Under the pieces are notes generated by a model. It had not been told where the DNA came from. It did not search any database and worked only from the letters and a program-made list of their open reading frames with translations. From Curtobacterium sp. 'Ferrero' (GTDB taxonomy: Bacteria > Actinomycetota > Actinomycetes > Actinomycetales > Microbacteriaceae), in NCBI RefSeq assembly GCF_002412165.1, contig NZ_NXIA01000002.1, forward strand, positions 310,001-374,000: 64,000 nucleotides of DNA. Reading direction: 5' to 3'. Both the position numbers and the translations under genes were made by a program. Position 1 is the first letter of the stretch. Each line of letters begins with the position of its first letter. Positions 1-8,922 of this stretch are shown here, piece after piece.

Positions 1-1146
1 CTGGCCGAGGCGCTCGCCTCGGGCCGCATCCGCTTCACGACCGACATGGCCGAGGTCGCCGGCGCGGACGTGCACTTCCTCGCGGTCGGCACCCCGCAGG
101 GACCGACCGGCGCCGCCGACCTGACCTACGTCGACGCCGCCGTCGCCGCGCTGACCCCGCACCTGTCGGCGGGCGAGTTCGTCGTCGGCAAGTCCACCGT
201 CCCCGTCGGCACGGCCGCGCGGCTGGCGGGCGAGGTCGAGCAGGCGGTGCCGGGCGCGACGCTCGTCTGGAACCCGGAGTTCCTGCGCGAGGGCTTCGCG
301 GTGCAGGACACCATCTCGCCGGACCGGCTGGTCTACGGCGTGCCGGCGGGGGAGCGGGGCGAGGCGGCCACAGCGGCCCTCGACGAGGTGTACGCGTCGG
401 CGCTCGCCGAGGGCACGCCACGGCTCGTGGTCGACCTGCCCACGGCCGAGCTGGTCAAGGTCAGCGCGAACGCGTTCCTGGCGACGAAGATCTCCTTCAT
501 CAACGCCATGGCCGAGATCGCCGAGGTCGTCGGGGCGGACGTGACCGCCCTGGCGGACGCCATCGGCCACGACGCCCGCATCGGCCGGAAGTTCCTCAAC
601 GCCGGGCTCGGGTTCGGCGGCGGCTGCCTGCCGAAGGACATCCGTGCGTTCCAGGCGCGCGCCGACGAGCTCGGCGTGCCCGAGTCGCTGGCGTTCCTGG
701 CCGACGTCGACGCGATCAACCTCCGTCGTCGCGAGCGGGTCGTCACCATGGCGCAGGAGGCGCTCGGCGGCGACGTCGCCGGCAAGCGCGTCGCCGTGCT
801 CGGGCTGGCGTTCAAGCCGAACTCGGACGACGTGCGCGACTCCCCGTCGCTCGACATCGCCGGTCGGCTGCACGAGCTCGGCGCGCACGTCGCCGCGTAC
901 GACCCCGAGGCCGTCGGGACCGCCGGCCGGGTGCACCCCGAGCTCGACTACGTCGACGGCGTCACCGCGGCGGTGACGGGCGCCGACCTGGTCCTCGTAC
1001 TCACCGAGTGGACCGAGTTCCGAGAGCTCGACCCGACCGAGGTCGCCGCGCTCGTGGCCACGCCGTCCGTGATCGACGGCCGCAACTGCCTCGACCGCGA
1101 CGCGTGGACCGCCGCCGGCTTCACCTACCGGGGCATGGGCCGCTGA
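1..1146 (+). CDS. UDP-glucose 6-dehydrogenase (5' end outside window)
   Basis: Oxidises UDP-glucose to UDP-glucuronate with two NAD+, supplying acidic sugar for envelope polysaccharide. The reading frame is open from base 1, so the start and the N-terminal Rossmann glycine motif (about 55-60 residues of the usual ~440) lie upstream; 381 residues are visible. The NAD-domain strand ends in VGTP, and the catalytic cysteine sits in GFGGGCLPKD at visible residue 209. The central helix region with KISFINAMAEI and the C-terminal UDP-binding domain (VLGLAFKPNSDD) are intact. It is followed 37 bp later by a membrane GT-C-like protein on the same strand. Family assignment is secure; which polymer uses the UDP-glucuronate is inferred from context. 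Confidence 0.95.
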   Translation: MAEALASGRIRFTTDMAEVAGADVHFLAVGTPQGPTGAADLTYVDAAVAALTPHLSAGEFVVGKSTVPVGTAARLAGEVEQAVPGATLVWNPEFLREGFAVQDTISPDRLVYGVPAGERGEAATAALDEVYASALAEGTPRLVVDLPTAELVKVSANAFLATKISFINAMAEIAEVVGADVTALADAIGHDARIGRKFLNAGLGFGGGCLPKDIRAFQARADELGVPESLAFLADVDAINLRRRERVVTMAQEALGGDVAGKRVAVLGLAFKPNSDDVRDSPSLDIAGRLHELGAHVAAYDPEAVGTAGRVHPELDYVDGVTAAVTGADLVLVLTEWTEFRELDPTEVAALVATPSVIDGRNCLDRDAWTAAGFTYRGMGR

Positions 1147-1183
1147 CCCCGGTCCCGCCAGCACGACGCACGACGGGAGACGC

Positions 1184-3070
1184 ATGACGATCGCGAGCAC
1201 GACCGTCACCGACCGACCGATCGGACCGCGCGTGCGCGCTGACGGTGCCCGACGACGCCTGCCGGGCCGGTTCCACGAGGGACGGCACCCGTCGACCCGT
1301 TCGGTGGTGCTCAACGCGGTGCTCGTGCTCGCCGTCGCCGTGCTCCTCGCGGTCGTCACCTACCGGACGCGCATCCTCGTCACGAACATCGACGGCGTCT
1401 CGTACATGTCGATCGCCGAGCAGTACGCGTCCTGGCACTGGGCCGACGCCGTGAACGGGTACTGGTCGCCGATGGTGTCGTGGCTCATGGCGCCGCTCAT
1501 CGGGATCGGCCTCGGCCCGACGACCTCGTTCGGGATCGTCAACCTGCTCGCGTGCGTCGCGATCGCCGGCGTCGGGGCGTGGCTGCTGCTCCGCACCACC
1601 GGCAACGGCTGGACGGCGGCCTGGTACACGGTCGCAGTGACCCCGCTCCTCATCGCGGACGTCAGCCTGCAGACGCCCGACGTGCTCGTGCTCCTGTGGA
1701 GCCTGGTGTTCGTGTGGGCCCTGCTCGCGGCGGACCGCGCTTGGCACGGGTCGGTCCGGCGGATCGTCCGGATCGGGGTCCTGCTCGGGCTCGTGTGCGC
1801 GATCGGGTACTGCACGAAGGCGTTCCTCGTCCCGGTCTTCCTCGTGGTCGTGCCGCTGTGGGCGCTCATCCGCTGGTACCAGGACCGGCGCGGGCAGCGG
1901 GAGCGCCGATCGCTGCTGCTGCCGGCGGTGGCGCTCGCGGCCGTCGTGGTCTTCTCGGCGCCGTGGGTGATCGCCCTGTCCGTCAAGTTCGGCGGTGTCG
2001 AGCTGGGGTCGTCCCTGACCGTGAACGTGTCGGGCAAGTTCTCCGACACGAGTGGAACCGACGCGCAGCAGTACCGGATCGCGTCCCCGCCGAACGCGCT
2101 GGCGGTGTCGCCGAACGAGGACCGCACGCCGTCGCTCTACGACGCAGGCGTGCGCACCGCGGACCGCACGGTCCCCGCCGACCCGGTGCCGGGCGAGTCC
2201 GCCGCACCGACGTCCAGCCACACCACGACGCTCGCCGGCAAGCTGGGCTACTACGTGCAGCAGCGCCTCGAGGCCCTGCCCTTCTACTTCACCCGCATCG
2301 GGTCGTTCGCCGCCTTCGCGCTCCCGATCGGCGCAGCGTTCGTGGCGGCCCTCGCGGCCGGGGTCGTCCACTACCGCCGGTTCGTGTTCGCGAGCATCGT
2401 CGCGCTCGCGTCGGGGGTGTACCTGCTCGGCTACGCCGGGATCGCCACCGTCGACACGCTCGGTGGCAACTCGCGGTACTACCTGCCGCTGTTCACCGGT
2501 TCGGTCCTCGTCGCCGGCGCCCTGCTCCCGACGATCTGGCGTGCCGCACGCCGAGGCACCTGGGTCCGTCGGGGTCTGGCGGTCGTGGCGTGCCTGGCGG
2601 TGGTCGTCGCCGCGTACAGCCAGAACGTCAACGGGGTCCGTGCACCGTTCTCGGTCCTGTCGACGAGCCCGTCCGGGTTCCCGAAGGGCCAGGTGCTCGG
2701 CGGGGTGATCACGCCGAACGAGCCGTTGGTCGACGCATTGGACGCCGCCCGGACCATCCCGGAGGACAGCCGCATCCTCGGGACGAACGCGCGTGACACC
2801 GTGCGGGTGGCCTTCCGGCTCGGCCTGCACGCCTACGGCGAGACCGGGCAGCAGTACGACTACGAGGACCCCGCGTTCGTCGGCCTGCTGCGGGAGTCCG
2901 GCGTGCAGTACTTCCTGAACTACACGAACGCCCTCATCCCGCGCGACCGCGACTACTCCGCCATCGGACGGGTCGTCGGGTCGTTCACCGTCGACCAGAC
3001 CTGCCAGGACATCAAGTCGGCCCCGGTCCAGCCCTGCACGGTGGACGTCGTGGAGGTCGAGCCCAGCTGA
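1184..3070 (+). CDS. Polytopic membrane protein, GT39/ArnT-like (GT-C fold) glycosyltransferase candidate
   Basis: A 628-residue protein with a basic cytoplasmic N-terminus (about 40 residues) and roughly ten hydrophobic segments. The first periplasmic loop carries acidic residues after TM1 (TNIDGVSYMSIAEQYA), as in lipid-linked sugar transferases of the GT-C class. Residues ~290-350 form a long Pro/Ser-rich extracytoplasmic loop, and a soluble C-terminal part (~480-628) follows the last membrane span. The ATG is preceded by GGGAGA. It probably takes a sugar from a polyprenyl-phosphate donor on the outer membrane face, but donor and acceptor cannot be read from sequence. Neighbours are UDP-glucose dehydrogenase and DUF2142/GtrA proteins, which fits glycan assembly. 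Confidence 0.7.
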   Translation: MTIASTTVTDRPIGPRVRADGARRRLPGRFHEGRHPSTRSVVLNAVLVLAVAVLLAVVTYRTRILVTNIDGVSYMSIAEQYASWHWADAVNGYWSPMVSWLMAPLIGIGLGPTTSFGIVNLLACVAIAGVGAWLLLRTTGNGWTAAWYTVAVTPLLIADVSLQTPDVLVLLWSLVFVWALLAADRAWHGSVRRIVRIGVLLGLVCAIGYCTKAFLVPVFLVVVPLWALIRWYQDRRGQRERRSLLLPAVALAAVVVFSAPWVIALSVKFGGVELGSSLTVNVSGKFSDTSGTDAQQYRIASPPNALAVSPNEDRTPSLYDAGVRTADRTVPADPVPGESAAPTSSHTTTLAGKLGYYVQQRLEALPFYFTRIGSFAAFALPIGAAFVAALAAGVVHYRRFVFASIVALASGVYLLGYAGIATVDTLGGNSRYYLPLFTGSVLVAGALLPTIWRAARRGTWVRRGLAVVACLAVVVAAYSQNVNGVRAPFSVLSTSPSGFPKGQVLGGVITPNEPLVDALDAARTIPEDSRILGTNARDTVRVAFRLGLHAYGETGQQYDYEDPAFVGLLRESGVQYFLNYTNALIPRDRDYSAIGRVVGSFTVDQTCQDIKSAPVQPCTVDVVEVEPS

Positions 3071-3103
3071 CACGGCGGGCCCGGGGCTGCACCGGGGTGG
3101 TGC

Positions 3104-3122
3104 CGCGCCGGGGCACGGCGCG
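3104..3122. terminator. Hairpin between convergent genes
   Basis: CGCGCCG and CGGCGCG form a 7-bp stem around a 5-nt loop, in the 74-bp gap between two converging genes. A second small hairpin (GCACC/GGTGC, 3089-3103) lies just before it. There is no T-tract, as is usual in this high-GC window, so termination is inferred. Confidence 0.4.
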
Positions 3123-3144
3123 CGCGTGCCGGGCCCGGCCGTCG

Positions 3145-4734
3145 TCAGTCGAGCGGGTCGGACGGGGTCCGGGCTGCCCGGAGCACGCCGACCGTGAGCG
3201 TCACGGCGACGGCGACCCCGAGCACGACGACGATCTCGAACGGCGCCGACCCGGACGCCTGGTAGCGCTCGACACCTGCCGCCGTCAGCGGTCCCCGTGC
3301 ACCGTTCCAGAACCAGCTCGCCGCGATGCCGAGCCCGACGAGCCCGACGACCGGACCGCCCACACCGAGGACCGTCCCCACCACCCGCCGGCCGCCGTCG
3401 GACCCGGCGAGGCGCCGCCACGCCACGGCACCGAGCACGACTAGGGCGACGAACGCCGGGAAGAAGTACCGTCCCTGGGTGCCGGCCACCTGCGTCGTGT
3501 GGAGGTAGGCGCGCCAACTGCTCGCCGTCTGCAGCGCCACGAGGAGCGCCGGGAACACCGCGAGGACGACGAGCCCGCTGCGGTCGAGCGCGGACCGGTG
3601 CACGCCCGGACCGCGCGCCGTGCGACGCCGGAAGGCCCAGCCGACGACGACGACCAGCGCGAGGACCGTCAACAGCGCCGTCGCCGTGTCCCCGATGCTC
3701 ACCTGTGCCCGGCCGCCGAAGCTGCCCCAGAACGTGCGCGCGAGGGTGCCCCACGACACGTCGACGAAGTGGGCGAGGGACGGCCCGGACCCGTCCGGGA
3801 ACGGCTGGTCGGGACGGATCCCGGCGTACCCGTCGGGTTGCACCGTGCCGTAGCGCACGACGTTCCGCACCCACCACCACCCACCGATGACCGCCGCCAC
3901 TGCGAGCACCGCTACCGTGCGCAGTGCCCGCACGCCGAGCCGGGAGCGGTCCGCACCGGCCACGAGGACCGCCAGACCGACGAACGGCACCGCGGGCAGG
4001 CCGGTGCCCTTGACACTGACGAGCAGCCCGAGGGCGACAGCCAGCCCGGCCAGGACCCGTCGTCGCATGTCGCCCGTGAGCAGCCGTACCGTGAGCCACA
4101 CCACGACCCCGCCGAGCAGCAGCACCGGCGCGTCGTTCGTCACCGACGCCGCGATCGACGCGAGCTGCGGGACCGCGAACAGGGCGACCGCACCGAGCAG
4201 CCCGGCTCGCGGCGACCGGGTGACCCGCCGGACCGACGCCCAGGCCAGGAGCGCCAGCGGGGTGACCGCGAGCGCGTCCGCGAGCCGGAGCGCGACCAGG
4301 GCGTGGTCCCAGCGGAGCGAGCCGAAGTGCAGGACCCGGAGCAGCCCGGCGTCGACGAGGTACGCCGTGGGCGGGTGCTGCGACATCTGGTTGACCGTCG
4401 TCGACACCCCCGGGTGCGCCGACAGCAGGGCGGTCACGGTCGACCACCCGGACGCCGGTCGGGTCGCCTGCTCCTGCACGGCCGCGAGCACGGCGTTCGT
4501 CACGTGCATCGACCCCGGCGCCGGCCAGCCCGCACCGGTGGCGAGCTGGATCGCTGCGTCGAGGTGGGCGACCTCGTCGGGGGCCTGGAACGCCGGCACG
4601 AGCACGGCCCACAGCGCGAGCCACAGACCGAACGCGACGGTCAGGACGGCGATGGTCCAGCGCTCCGCACGGGTCGACACGGTGCGATGGGGGTCCGGCG
4701 CGGCACGGTGGGTCGGCGCGCTCGCGGAGGTCAC
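3145..4734 (-). CDS. DUF2142 family membrane protein
   Basis: A 529-residue polytopic protein of the DUF2142 family, predicted GT-C-like and found in polysaccharide loci. After TM1 comes the conserved PDEVAHLDAA stretch (about residues 52-61), then NQMSQHPPTAY, SVTNDAP and VKGTGLP, all shared with the second copy at 17130-18755. The GTG start is set by a TAGGAT -10 box exactly 6 nt upstream (4741-4746), giving a leaderless transcript, and no Shine-Dalgarno is visible. The biochemical role is not established; it may transfer a sugar from a polyprenyl carrier. Family call is firm, function inferred. Confidence 0.8.
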   Translation of the reverse strand: MTSASAPTHRAAPDPHRTVSTRAERWTIAVLTVAFGLWLALWAVLVPAFQAPDEVAHLDAAIQLATGAGWPAPGSMHVTNAVLAAVQEQATRPASGWSTVTALLSAHPGVSTTVNQMSQHPPTAYLVDAGLLRVLHFGSLRWDHALVALRLADALAVTPLALLAWASVRRVTRSPRAGLLGAVALFAVPQLASIAASVTNDAPVLLLGGVVVWLTVRLLTGDMRRRVLAGLAVALGLLVSVKGTGLPAVPFVGLAVLVAGADRSRLGVRALRTVAVLAVAAVIGGWWWVRNVVRYGTVQPDGYAGIRPDQPFPDGSGPSLAHFVDVSWGTLARTFWGSFGGRAQVSIGDTATALLTVLALVVVVGWAFRRRTARGPGVHRSALDRSGLVVLAVFPALLVALQTASSWRAYLHTTQVAGTQGRYFFPAFVALVVLGAVAWRRLAGSDGGRRVVGTVLGVGGPVVGLVGLGIAASWFWNGARGPLTAAGVERYQASGSAPFEIVVVLGVAVAVTLTVGVLRAARTPSDPLD

Positions 4735-4740
4735 CCGGCG

Positions 4741-4746
4741 ATCCTA
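4741..4746 (-). promoter_or_regulatory. -10 box (TAGGAT), leaderless start of DUF2142 gene
   Basis: TAGGAT on the minus strand ends 6 nt before the GTG start at 4734. This spacing would put the transcription start at or next to the start codon. Confidence 0.5.
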
Positions 4747-4765
4747 CTGACCGGCGGCAGCGGGC

Positions 4766-5263
4766 CTACCGACCGGCGACCTCCGGTCCGGCGACGACCT
4801 GGTCGGCCGGACGCTCGACGACCGGCTCGGCGGTGCGCTGGGCCCGCTCCGGGTGGTACACCCACACCTTGTAGAGCCAGAACCGGAAGACGGTGCCGAG
4901 GCCGAGCCCGACGATGTTCGCCACGTTGTCGGCGACCACCGAGGTCAGCCCCATCGCGTAGTGCGAGACACCGAGGACCGCGAGCGCGATCACCATGCCG
5001 CCCAGCGAGACCACGACGAACTCGACGCCCTCGCGCGCGGCGACGGCCCGGCGCTGGTCGCGGAACGTCCAGTACCGGTTGCCCATCCAGTTGACGAAGA
5101 TCGCGACGATCGTCGAGACGACCTTCGCCCAGAACGGGCCGGAGTGGATCTCGTCCGGGTTCAGGACGGTCCCGCGCAGCAGGTTGAACACCGCCGTGTC
5201 GACGACGAAGCCGACGGCACCGACCACACCGAAGCGGGCCAGTTGGGCGATCAGTCGGCGCAC
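4766..5263 (-). CDS. GtrA family membrane protein
   Basis: A small (165 aa) four-helix membrane protein of the GtrA family, thought to help flip or handle polyprenyl-phosphate-linked sugars. The open frame extends upstream to 5374, but GTG at 5263 is chosen because AGGAG lies 6 nt before it, the protein then begins right at LIAQLARFGVVGAVGFVVDT as in the family, and a TAGAAT box at 5325-5330 would leave a ~55-nt leader. FFWMGNRYWTF-like family residues appear as FVNWMGNRYWTFRDQ. It is divergent from purK; the same GtrA-purK pairing occurs in mycobacteria (Rv3277/Rv3276c, from memory). Substrate unknown. Confidence 0.85.
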   Translation of the reverse strand: MRRLIAQLARFGVVGAVGFVVDTAVFNLLRGTVLNPDEIHSGPFWAKVVSTIVAIFVNWMGNRYWTFRDQRRAVAAREGVEFVVVSLGGMVIALAVLGVSHYAMGLTSVVADNVANIVGLGLGTVFRFWLYKVWVYHPERAQRTAEPVVERPADQVVAGPEVAGR

Positions 5264-5324
5264 GGTGTCTCCTGGATCCGTAGAGTTGTCCCGGGCCCTC
5301 GCGCTCCGCGGGACCAGAACAGCG

Positions 5325-5330
5325 ATTCTA
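5325..5330 (-). promoter_or_regulatory. -10 box (TAGAAT) for gtrA-like gene
   Basis: TAGAAT on the minus strand lies in the divergent gtrA/purK gap, about 60 nt before the chosen GTG. It supports starting GtrA at 5263 rather than at 5374. Confidence 0.4.
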
Positions 5331-5379
5331 GACAGCGCGTTCCCACCGTCCGGTGTGAACGACGGAAGGAACACACAGC

Positions 5380-6516
5380 ATGGCGTTGCGCGTCGGGGTC
5401 ATCGGTGGAGGACAGCTGGCACGGATGATGGTGCCGGCCGCGGTCGAGCTGGGCATCGACATCCGGGTGCTCGCGGAGGGTCCCGGCATGTCCGCGGCCA
5501 TCGCGGCGACGGCCGAGGGCGACTACCACGACGCCGAGACGGTGCTCGCGTTCGCCCGCGAGGTCGACGTGGTGACGTTCGACCACGAGCACGTCCCGCA
5601 GGACGTCCTCCGCGCCCTCGTCGACGCCGGGGTCGCGGTCCGTCCGGGCCCGGAGCCGCTCGCCGTCGCCCAGGACAAGATCACCATGCGCCGGCGGCTC
5701 AGCGAACTCGGGCTCCCCGTGCCGGACTGGGCCGCCGTGCACGACCCCGACGAACTCCGCGCCTTCCTCGACGACCACGGCGGTCGCGCCGTCGTCAAGA
5801 CCCCGCGCGGGGGCTACGACGGCAAGGGCGTGCGCGTCGTGTCCGACCCGGCCGAGGTCGAGGACTGGTTCATCGCCGTCGCCGAGACCGGCGGCGGGCA
5901 GGCGCTCCTCGTCGAGGAACTCGTCCCGTTCACCCGGGAGCTCGCACAGTCCGTCGCCCGTCGACCCTCGGGCGAGGTCGTCGCCTGGCCGCTGGTCGAG
6001 ACCGTGCAGCAGGACGGCGTGTGCGCGGAGGTCTTCGCGCCGGCCGCGGACACCGCGGGCCGCATCGCCGACATGACCGAGTCGATCGCGGTGCGCATCG
6101 CGGAGGAGCTCGGTGTGACGGGCGTGCTCGCCGTCGAGCTCTTCCAGACCGCCGACGACCGCATCCTGATCAACGAGCTCGCGATGCGCCCGCACAACAC
6201 CGGCCACTGGTCGATCGACGGCTCGACGACGAGCCAGTTCGAACAGCACCTGCGTGCCGTCCTCGACCTGCCGCTCGGCACCACCGGCATGCACGCGCCG
6301 TCCGCCGTGATGATCAACGTCCTCGGCGGCCCGGCCGACGGGGACCTGGCCGCGCGCTACCCGGGTGCACTCGCCGCGTTCCCGGAGGCGAAGTTCCACT
6401 TCTACGGCAAGGCACCGCGGCCGGGTCGGAAGATCGGACACGTCACCGTCGTCGGTGACGACGTCGACGACGTCGTCTACCGCGCCCGCGCAGCGGCCGC
6501 GCACTTCGACGACTGA
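5380..6516 (+). CDS. purK: 5-(carboxyamino)imidazole ribonucleotide synthase (PurK)
   Basis: ATP-dependent carboxylation of AIR to N5-CAIR in de novo purine synthesis. The 378-residue length is typical. The N-terminal GVIGGGQLARMM is the PurK signature, followed by an ATP-grasp domain with a glycine-rich loop (KTPRGGYDGKG, about residues 143-153), LVEELVPF and the metal-binding INELAMRPHNTGHWS. The ATG has a strong GGAAGGAA site 11 nt upstream. In most actinobacteria purE follows directly; here two unrelated genes (GH6 enzyme, glycosyltransferase) separate it from purE. Confidence 0.97.
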   Translation: MALRVGVIGGGQLARMMVPAAVELGIDIRVLAEGPGMSAAIAATAEGDYHDAETVLAFAREVDVVTFDHEHVPQDVLRALVDAGVAVRPGPEPLAVAQDKITMRRRLSELGLPVPDWAAVHDPDELRAFLDDHGGRAVVKTPRGGYDGKGVRVVSDPAEVEDWFIAVAETGGGQALLVEELVPFTRELAQSVARRPSGEVVAWPLVETVQQDGVCAEVFAPAADTAGRIADMTESIAVRIAEELGVTGVLAVELFQTADDRILINELAMRPHNTGHWSIDGSTTSQFEQHLRAVLDLPLGTTGMHAPSAVMINVLGGPADGDLAARYPGALAAFPEAKFHFYGKAPRPGRKIGHVTVVGDDVDDVVYRARAAAAHFDD

Positions 6517-6589
6517 CCCGCCCCGACGCGCGGACGAACGGAGGCGACGACGGCGCACGTTGCCGGTCCGTCGGGCTGACGCCGGAGCG

Positions 6590-6629
6590 GACGGGAGGCG
6601 CGGTGCGGGCCCGCACCGTCCCTCCAGTC
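6590..6629. terminator. Long near-perfect inverted repeat after purK
   Basis: The arms 6590-6609 and 6610-6629 pair over 20 positions with only two mismatches and one G-T, with no loop bases between the arm centres. It contains the GGGAGGCGCGG core that recurs in other intergenic hairpins of the window. Probably the purK terminator. Confidence 0.55.
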
Positions 6630-6630
6630 A

Positions 6631-6740
6631 CGGCCGGCACCCCGCTGGCGCGGTGCGCCGGTACCGGCTGGTGGGGCCCACCTCCCGTGTCGGCCGGCAC
6701 ACCGCTGGCGCGGTGCGCCGGAACCGGCTGGTGGGCCCCC
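6631..6740. repeat. Two 50-bp direct repeats at 60-bp period upstream of GH6 gene
   Basis: Positions 6631-6680 and 6691-6740 match at all but three positions. Each holds a hairpin (GGCGC GGT GCGCC), and the first contains the 12-bp palindrome GCCGGTACCGGC (6657-6668). The 356-bp gap 6517-6872 holds only this repeat, the purK hairpin and a GGGAG ribosome site. No conserved protein is encoded here. Confidence 0.75.
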
Positions 6741-6872
6741 GTCCGTCGTGCCGGCGGTCCGCAGAAGTGCCGACACCCCCGCGGGTGGCACCCGTTCTGG
6801 CACCTGTGGCGGAGCCGCTCCCTGTGGTCCCATGGTGCGGTCAGGGGTCCACGTCCAGGGAGTCAGCCAACC

Positions 6873-8843
6873 ATGCGCCGCCAGAAGCGCCGCCTCGTCC
6901 TGCTCGCCGTCGCCACCGTCTGCAGCGTCCTCGCGGCCGCCGCGGTCACGGCGCCGGCGACCGCGGCCACGAGCGCCGCCACCGTCCGTTCGGCCACGTC
7001 CTCGTCGCTCTTCGGCGCCGGGCCGTACCGGTCGCCCACCAGTGAGGCCGCGAAGGCCGCGACCGCGCTCGCGACGAACGACCGTGCCGGAGCCGCCGCC
7101 GCCGACACGATCGCGCGGTACCCGGTCGCGACCTGGCTCGGCGAATGGACGCAGGGGACGACGCTCGACCGCACGCTCGACCAGGCCGTCGCCGGAGCCG
7201 AGCAGAGCGGCACGACGCCGGTCTTCGTGACCTACGCGATCCCGGACCGCGACTGCGGCGGGTACTCGGCCGGTGGGTTCGACGAGACCACCTACGACGC
7301 CTGGATCGACCGGATCGCGGCACGGCTGTCGGGGCACCGGGCCGCGGTCGTCGTGGAGCCGGACTCGCTCGCGATGCTCAGCAACGCCGCGTGCGACGAG
7401 ACCCTCGACGCGCAGCGCTACCGGATCCTCTCGCGCACCGTCGCCGGCTTCACGGCGGCGGGCGTGCCGTCGTACCTCGACGGCGGGAACTCGAACTGGG
7501 TGCCGCCGACGGTGATGGCGGCTCGACTCGAGCAGGCCGGGGTGCGGAACGCCCGCGGGTTCTCCACGAACGTCGCGAACTACTACCCGACCTCGCAGGA
7601 GCAGGCCTACGCCCAGAAGGTGTCTGCCGCGACCGGTGGCTCGCACTACGTCATCGACACCTCGCGGAACGGTCAGGGCTGGCGCGGCACGTGGTGCAAC
7701 GGACCCGGGGCCGGGCTCGGGACGACCCCGCGCGTCGTCAGCGACGGCTCGGCGCTCGATGCCCTGCTCTGGGTGAAGACGCCCGGCGCGAGCGACGGGA
7801 CCTGCAACGGCGGGCCCGCCGCGGGCAGGTGGTACTCGTCGTTCGCGCAGACCCTGGTGGCGAAGGCCCAGCTCGGCGTCCCCGTCCCCGCCACGGCACC
7901 GCGTGGTGCCCTCGAGTCCGCGACGGGCACGGGCGGCGGTGTGGCGCTCCGCGGCTGGGCCGTCGACGAGGACGACCCGTCGCAGCCGGTGACGGTCCGG
8001 GTCACGGTCGACGGCACCGTCGCGGCGACCGTCGCGGCCTCGGACGACCGACCGGACGTCGACCGCTCGACCGGCGCAGGGGCGGCGCACGGGTTCGCCG
8101 GGACCGTGCCGACCGCGGCCGGGGTCCGTCGTGTCTGTGTCACGGCAGTGAACGTCGGTGCCGGTTCGGACACCTCCCTGGGGTGCGTGTCGGTCCGCGC
8201 CTACTCCCACGACCCCGCCGTGGCGCTGGAGCGTGCCACGGTGGCGCCGGCGGGGATCGCCGTCACGGGGTGGGCGTTCGACGGCGACGCGGTCTCGGAC
8301 GCCGTCACCACGGCGATCACGGTCGACGGCAGGACGGTCCGGTCCTTCACGGCGGACCAGGCCCGTCCGGACGTCGACCGCACCTGGGGTGCCGGCGCTC
8401 GGCACGGTTTCGCCGGCGTCGTGCCGAGCAGTCCGGGGAAGCACACCGTCTGCGCCGTCGCACGGAACACCGGTGCGGGGAGCGACGTCCGATCGACGCC
8501 GTGCCGCGCGGTGACCGTGCCGGTCGCCGCGCCCGTCGGCCACCGTGACCGCGTCGCGTCCTCCTCCGCCGGGACCGTGTCGGTCCGCGGCTGGGCGTTC
8601 GACCGCGACGACGTGGGTCGGGCGCTCCCCGTCCGGGTGTCGGTCGACGGTCGGACCGCGGGGACCCTCACCGCGAACGCCTCGCGTGCCGACGTCGACC
8701 GGGTGCACGCCGCCGGGCCCCGGCACGGGTTCACCGGCAGCGTGTCGGCCCGTCGGGGGCAGCACCGGGTCTGCCTGACCGCGGTGGGTGTCGGCCGGGG
8801 CGGGGACACCGCGCTCGGGTGCACGGCCGTGTCGGTGCGCTGA
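6873..8843 (+). CDS. Secreted GH6 glycoside hydrolase with three C-terminal repeats
   Basis: A 656-aa exported beta-1,4-glucanase-type (GH6) enzyme. The chosen ATG follows AGGGAG and gives a clean signal peptide (RRQKRR, then a hydrophobic run, APATA cleavage near residue 30). The GH6 domain spans ~45-340 with IPDRDCGGYSAGG (proton donor Asp), VVVEPDSLAML, SRNGQGWRGTWCN and LWVKTPGASDGTC, so the catalytic residues look intact. Three ~95-residue repeats follow (about 346-440, 451-548, 557-656), each with GWAxDxD, VDG, DVDR and HGFxG. The same repeat ends the protein at 29293-31536. It sits between purK and purE. Either plant cellulose or a self-made beta-glucan could be the substrate; the sequence cannot tell. 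Confidence 0.9.
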   Translation: MRRQKRRLVLLAVATVCSVLAAAAVTAPATAATSAATVRSATSSSLFGAGPYRSPTSEAAKAATALATNDRAGAAAADTIARYPVATWLGEWTQGTTLDRTLDQAVAGAEQSGTTPVFVTYAIPDRDCGGYSAGGFDETTYDAWIDRIAARLSGHRAAVVVEPDSLAMLSNAACDETLDAQRYRILSRTVAGFTAAGVPSYLDGGNSNWVPPTVMAARLEQAGVRNARGFSTNVANYYPTSQEQAYAQKVSAATGGSHYVIDTSRNGQGWRGTWCNGPGAGLGTTPRVVSDGSALDALLWVKTPGASDGTCNGGPAAGRWYSSFAQTLVAKAQLGVPVPATAPRGALESATGTGGGVALRGWAVDEDDPSQPVTVRVTVDGTVAATVAASDDRPDVDRSTGAGAAHGFAGTVPTAAGVRRVCVTAVNVGAGSDTSLGCVSVRAYSHDPAVALERATVAPAGIAVTGWAFDGDAVSDAVTTAITVDGRTVRSFTADQARPDVDRTWGAGARHGFAGVVPSSPGKHTVCAVARNTGAGSDVRSTPCRAVTVPVAAPVGHRDRVASSSAGTVSVRGWAFDRDDVGRALPVRVSVDGRTAGTLTANASRADVDRVHAAGPRHGFTGSVSARRGQHRVCLTAVGVGRGGDTALGCTAVSVR

Positions 8844-8849
8844 ACGGCC

Positions 8850-8909
8850 GTCCGCGGCGGTCCGAGGGCGTCCGGTGCGGTCCGGTGGGGTCCGTTGCCG
8901 TCCGGTGCG
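8850..8909. repeat. Six tandem 10-bp units before a glycosyltransferase gene
   Basis: Six head-to-tail copies of GTCCGNNGNN fill the gap between the GH6 stop and the ribosome site (GGGAGG) of the next gene. The 10-bp period keeps GTCCG on one face of the helix. Confidence 0.75.
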
Positions 8910-8922
8910 GGAGGATGGGCGC

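Noticed and set aside
1121..4624. 1167-codon minus-strand open frame
   Set aside because: Very Arg/Gly/Pro-rich shadow of the GT-C-like and DUF2142 genes; GC-rich DNA leaves such frames open.
5263..5374. Upstream extension of GtrA to an ATG at 5374
   Set aside because: The extra residues are atypical, and both the ribosome site and the -10 box support the GTG at 5263.
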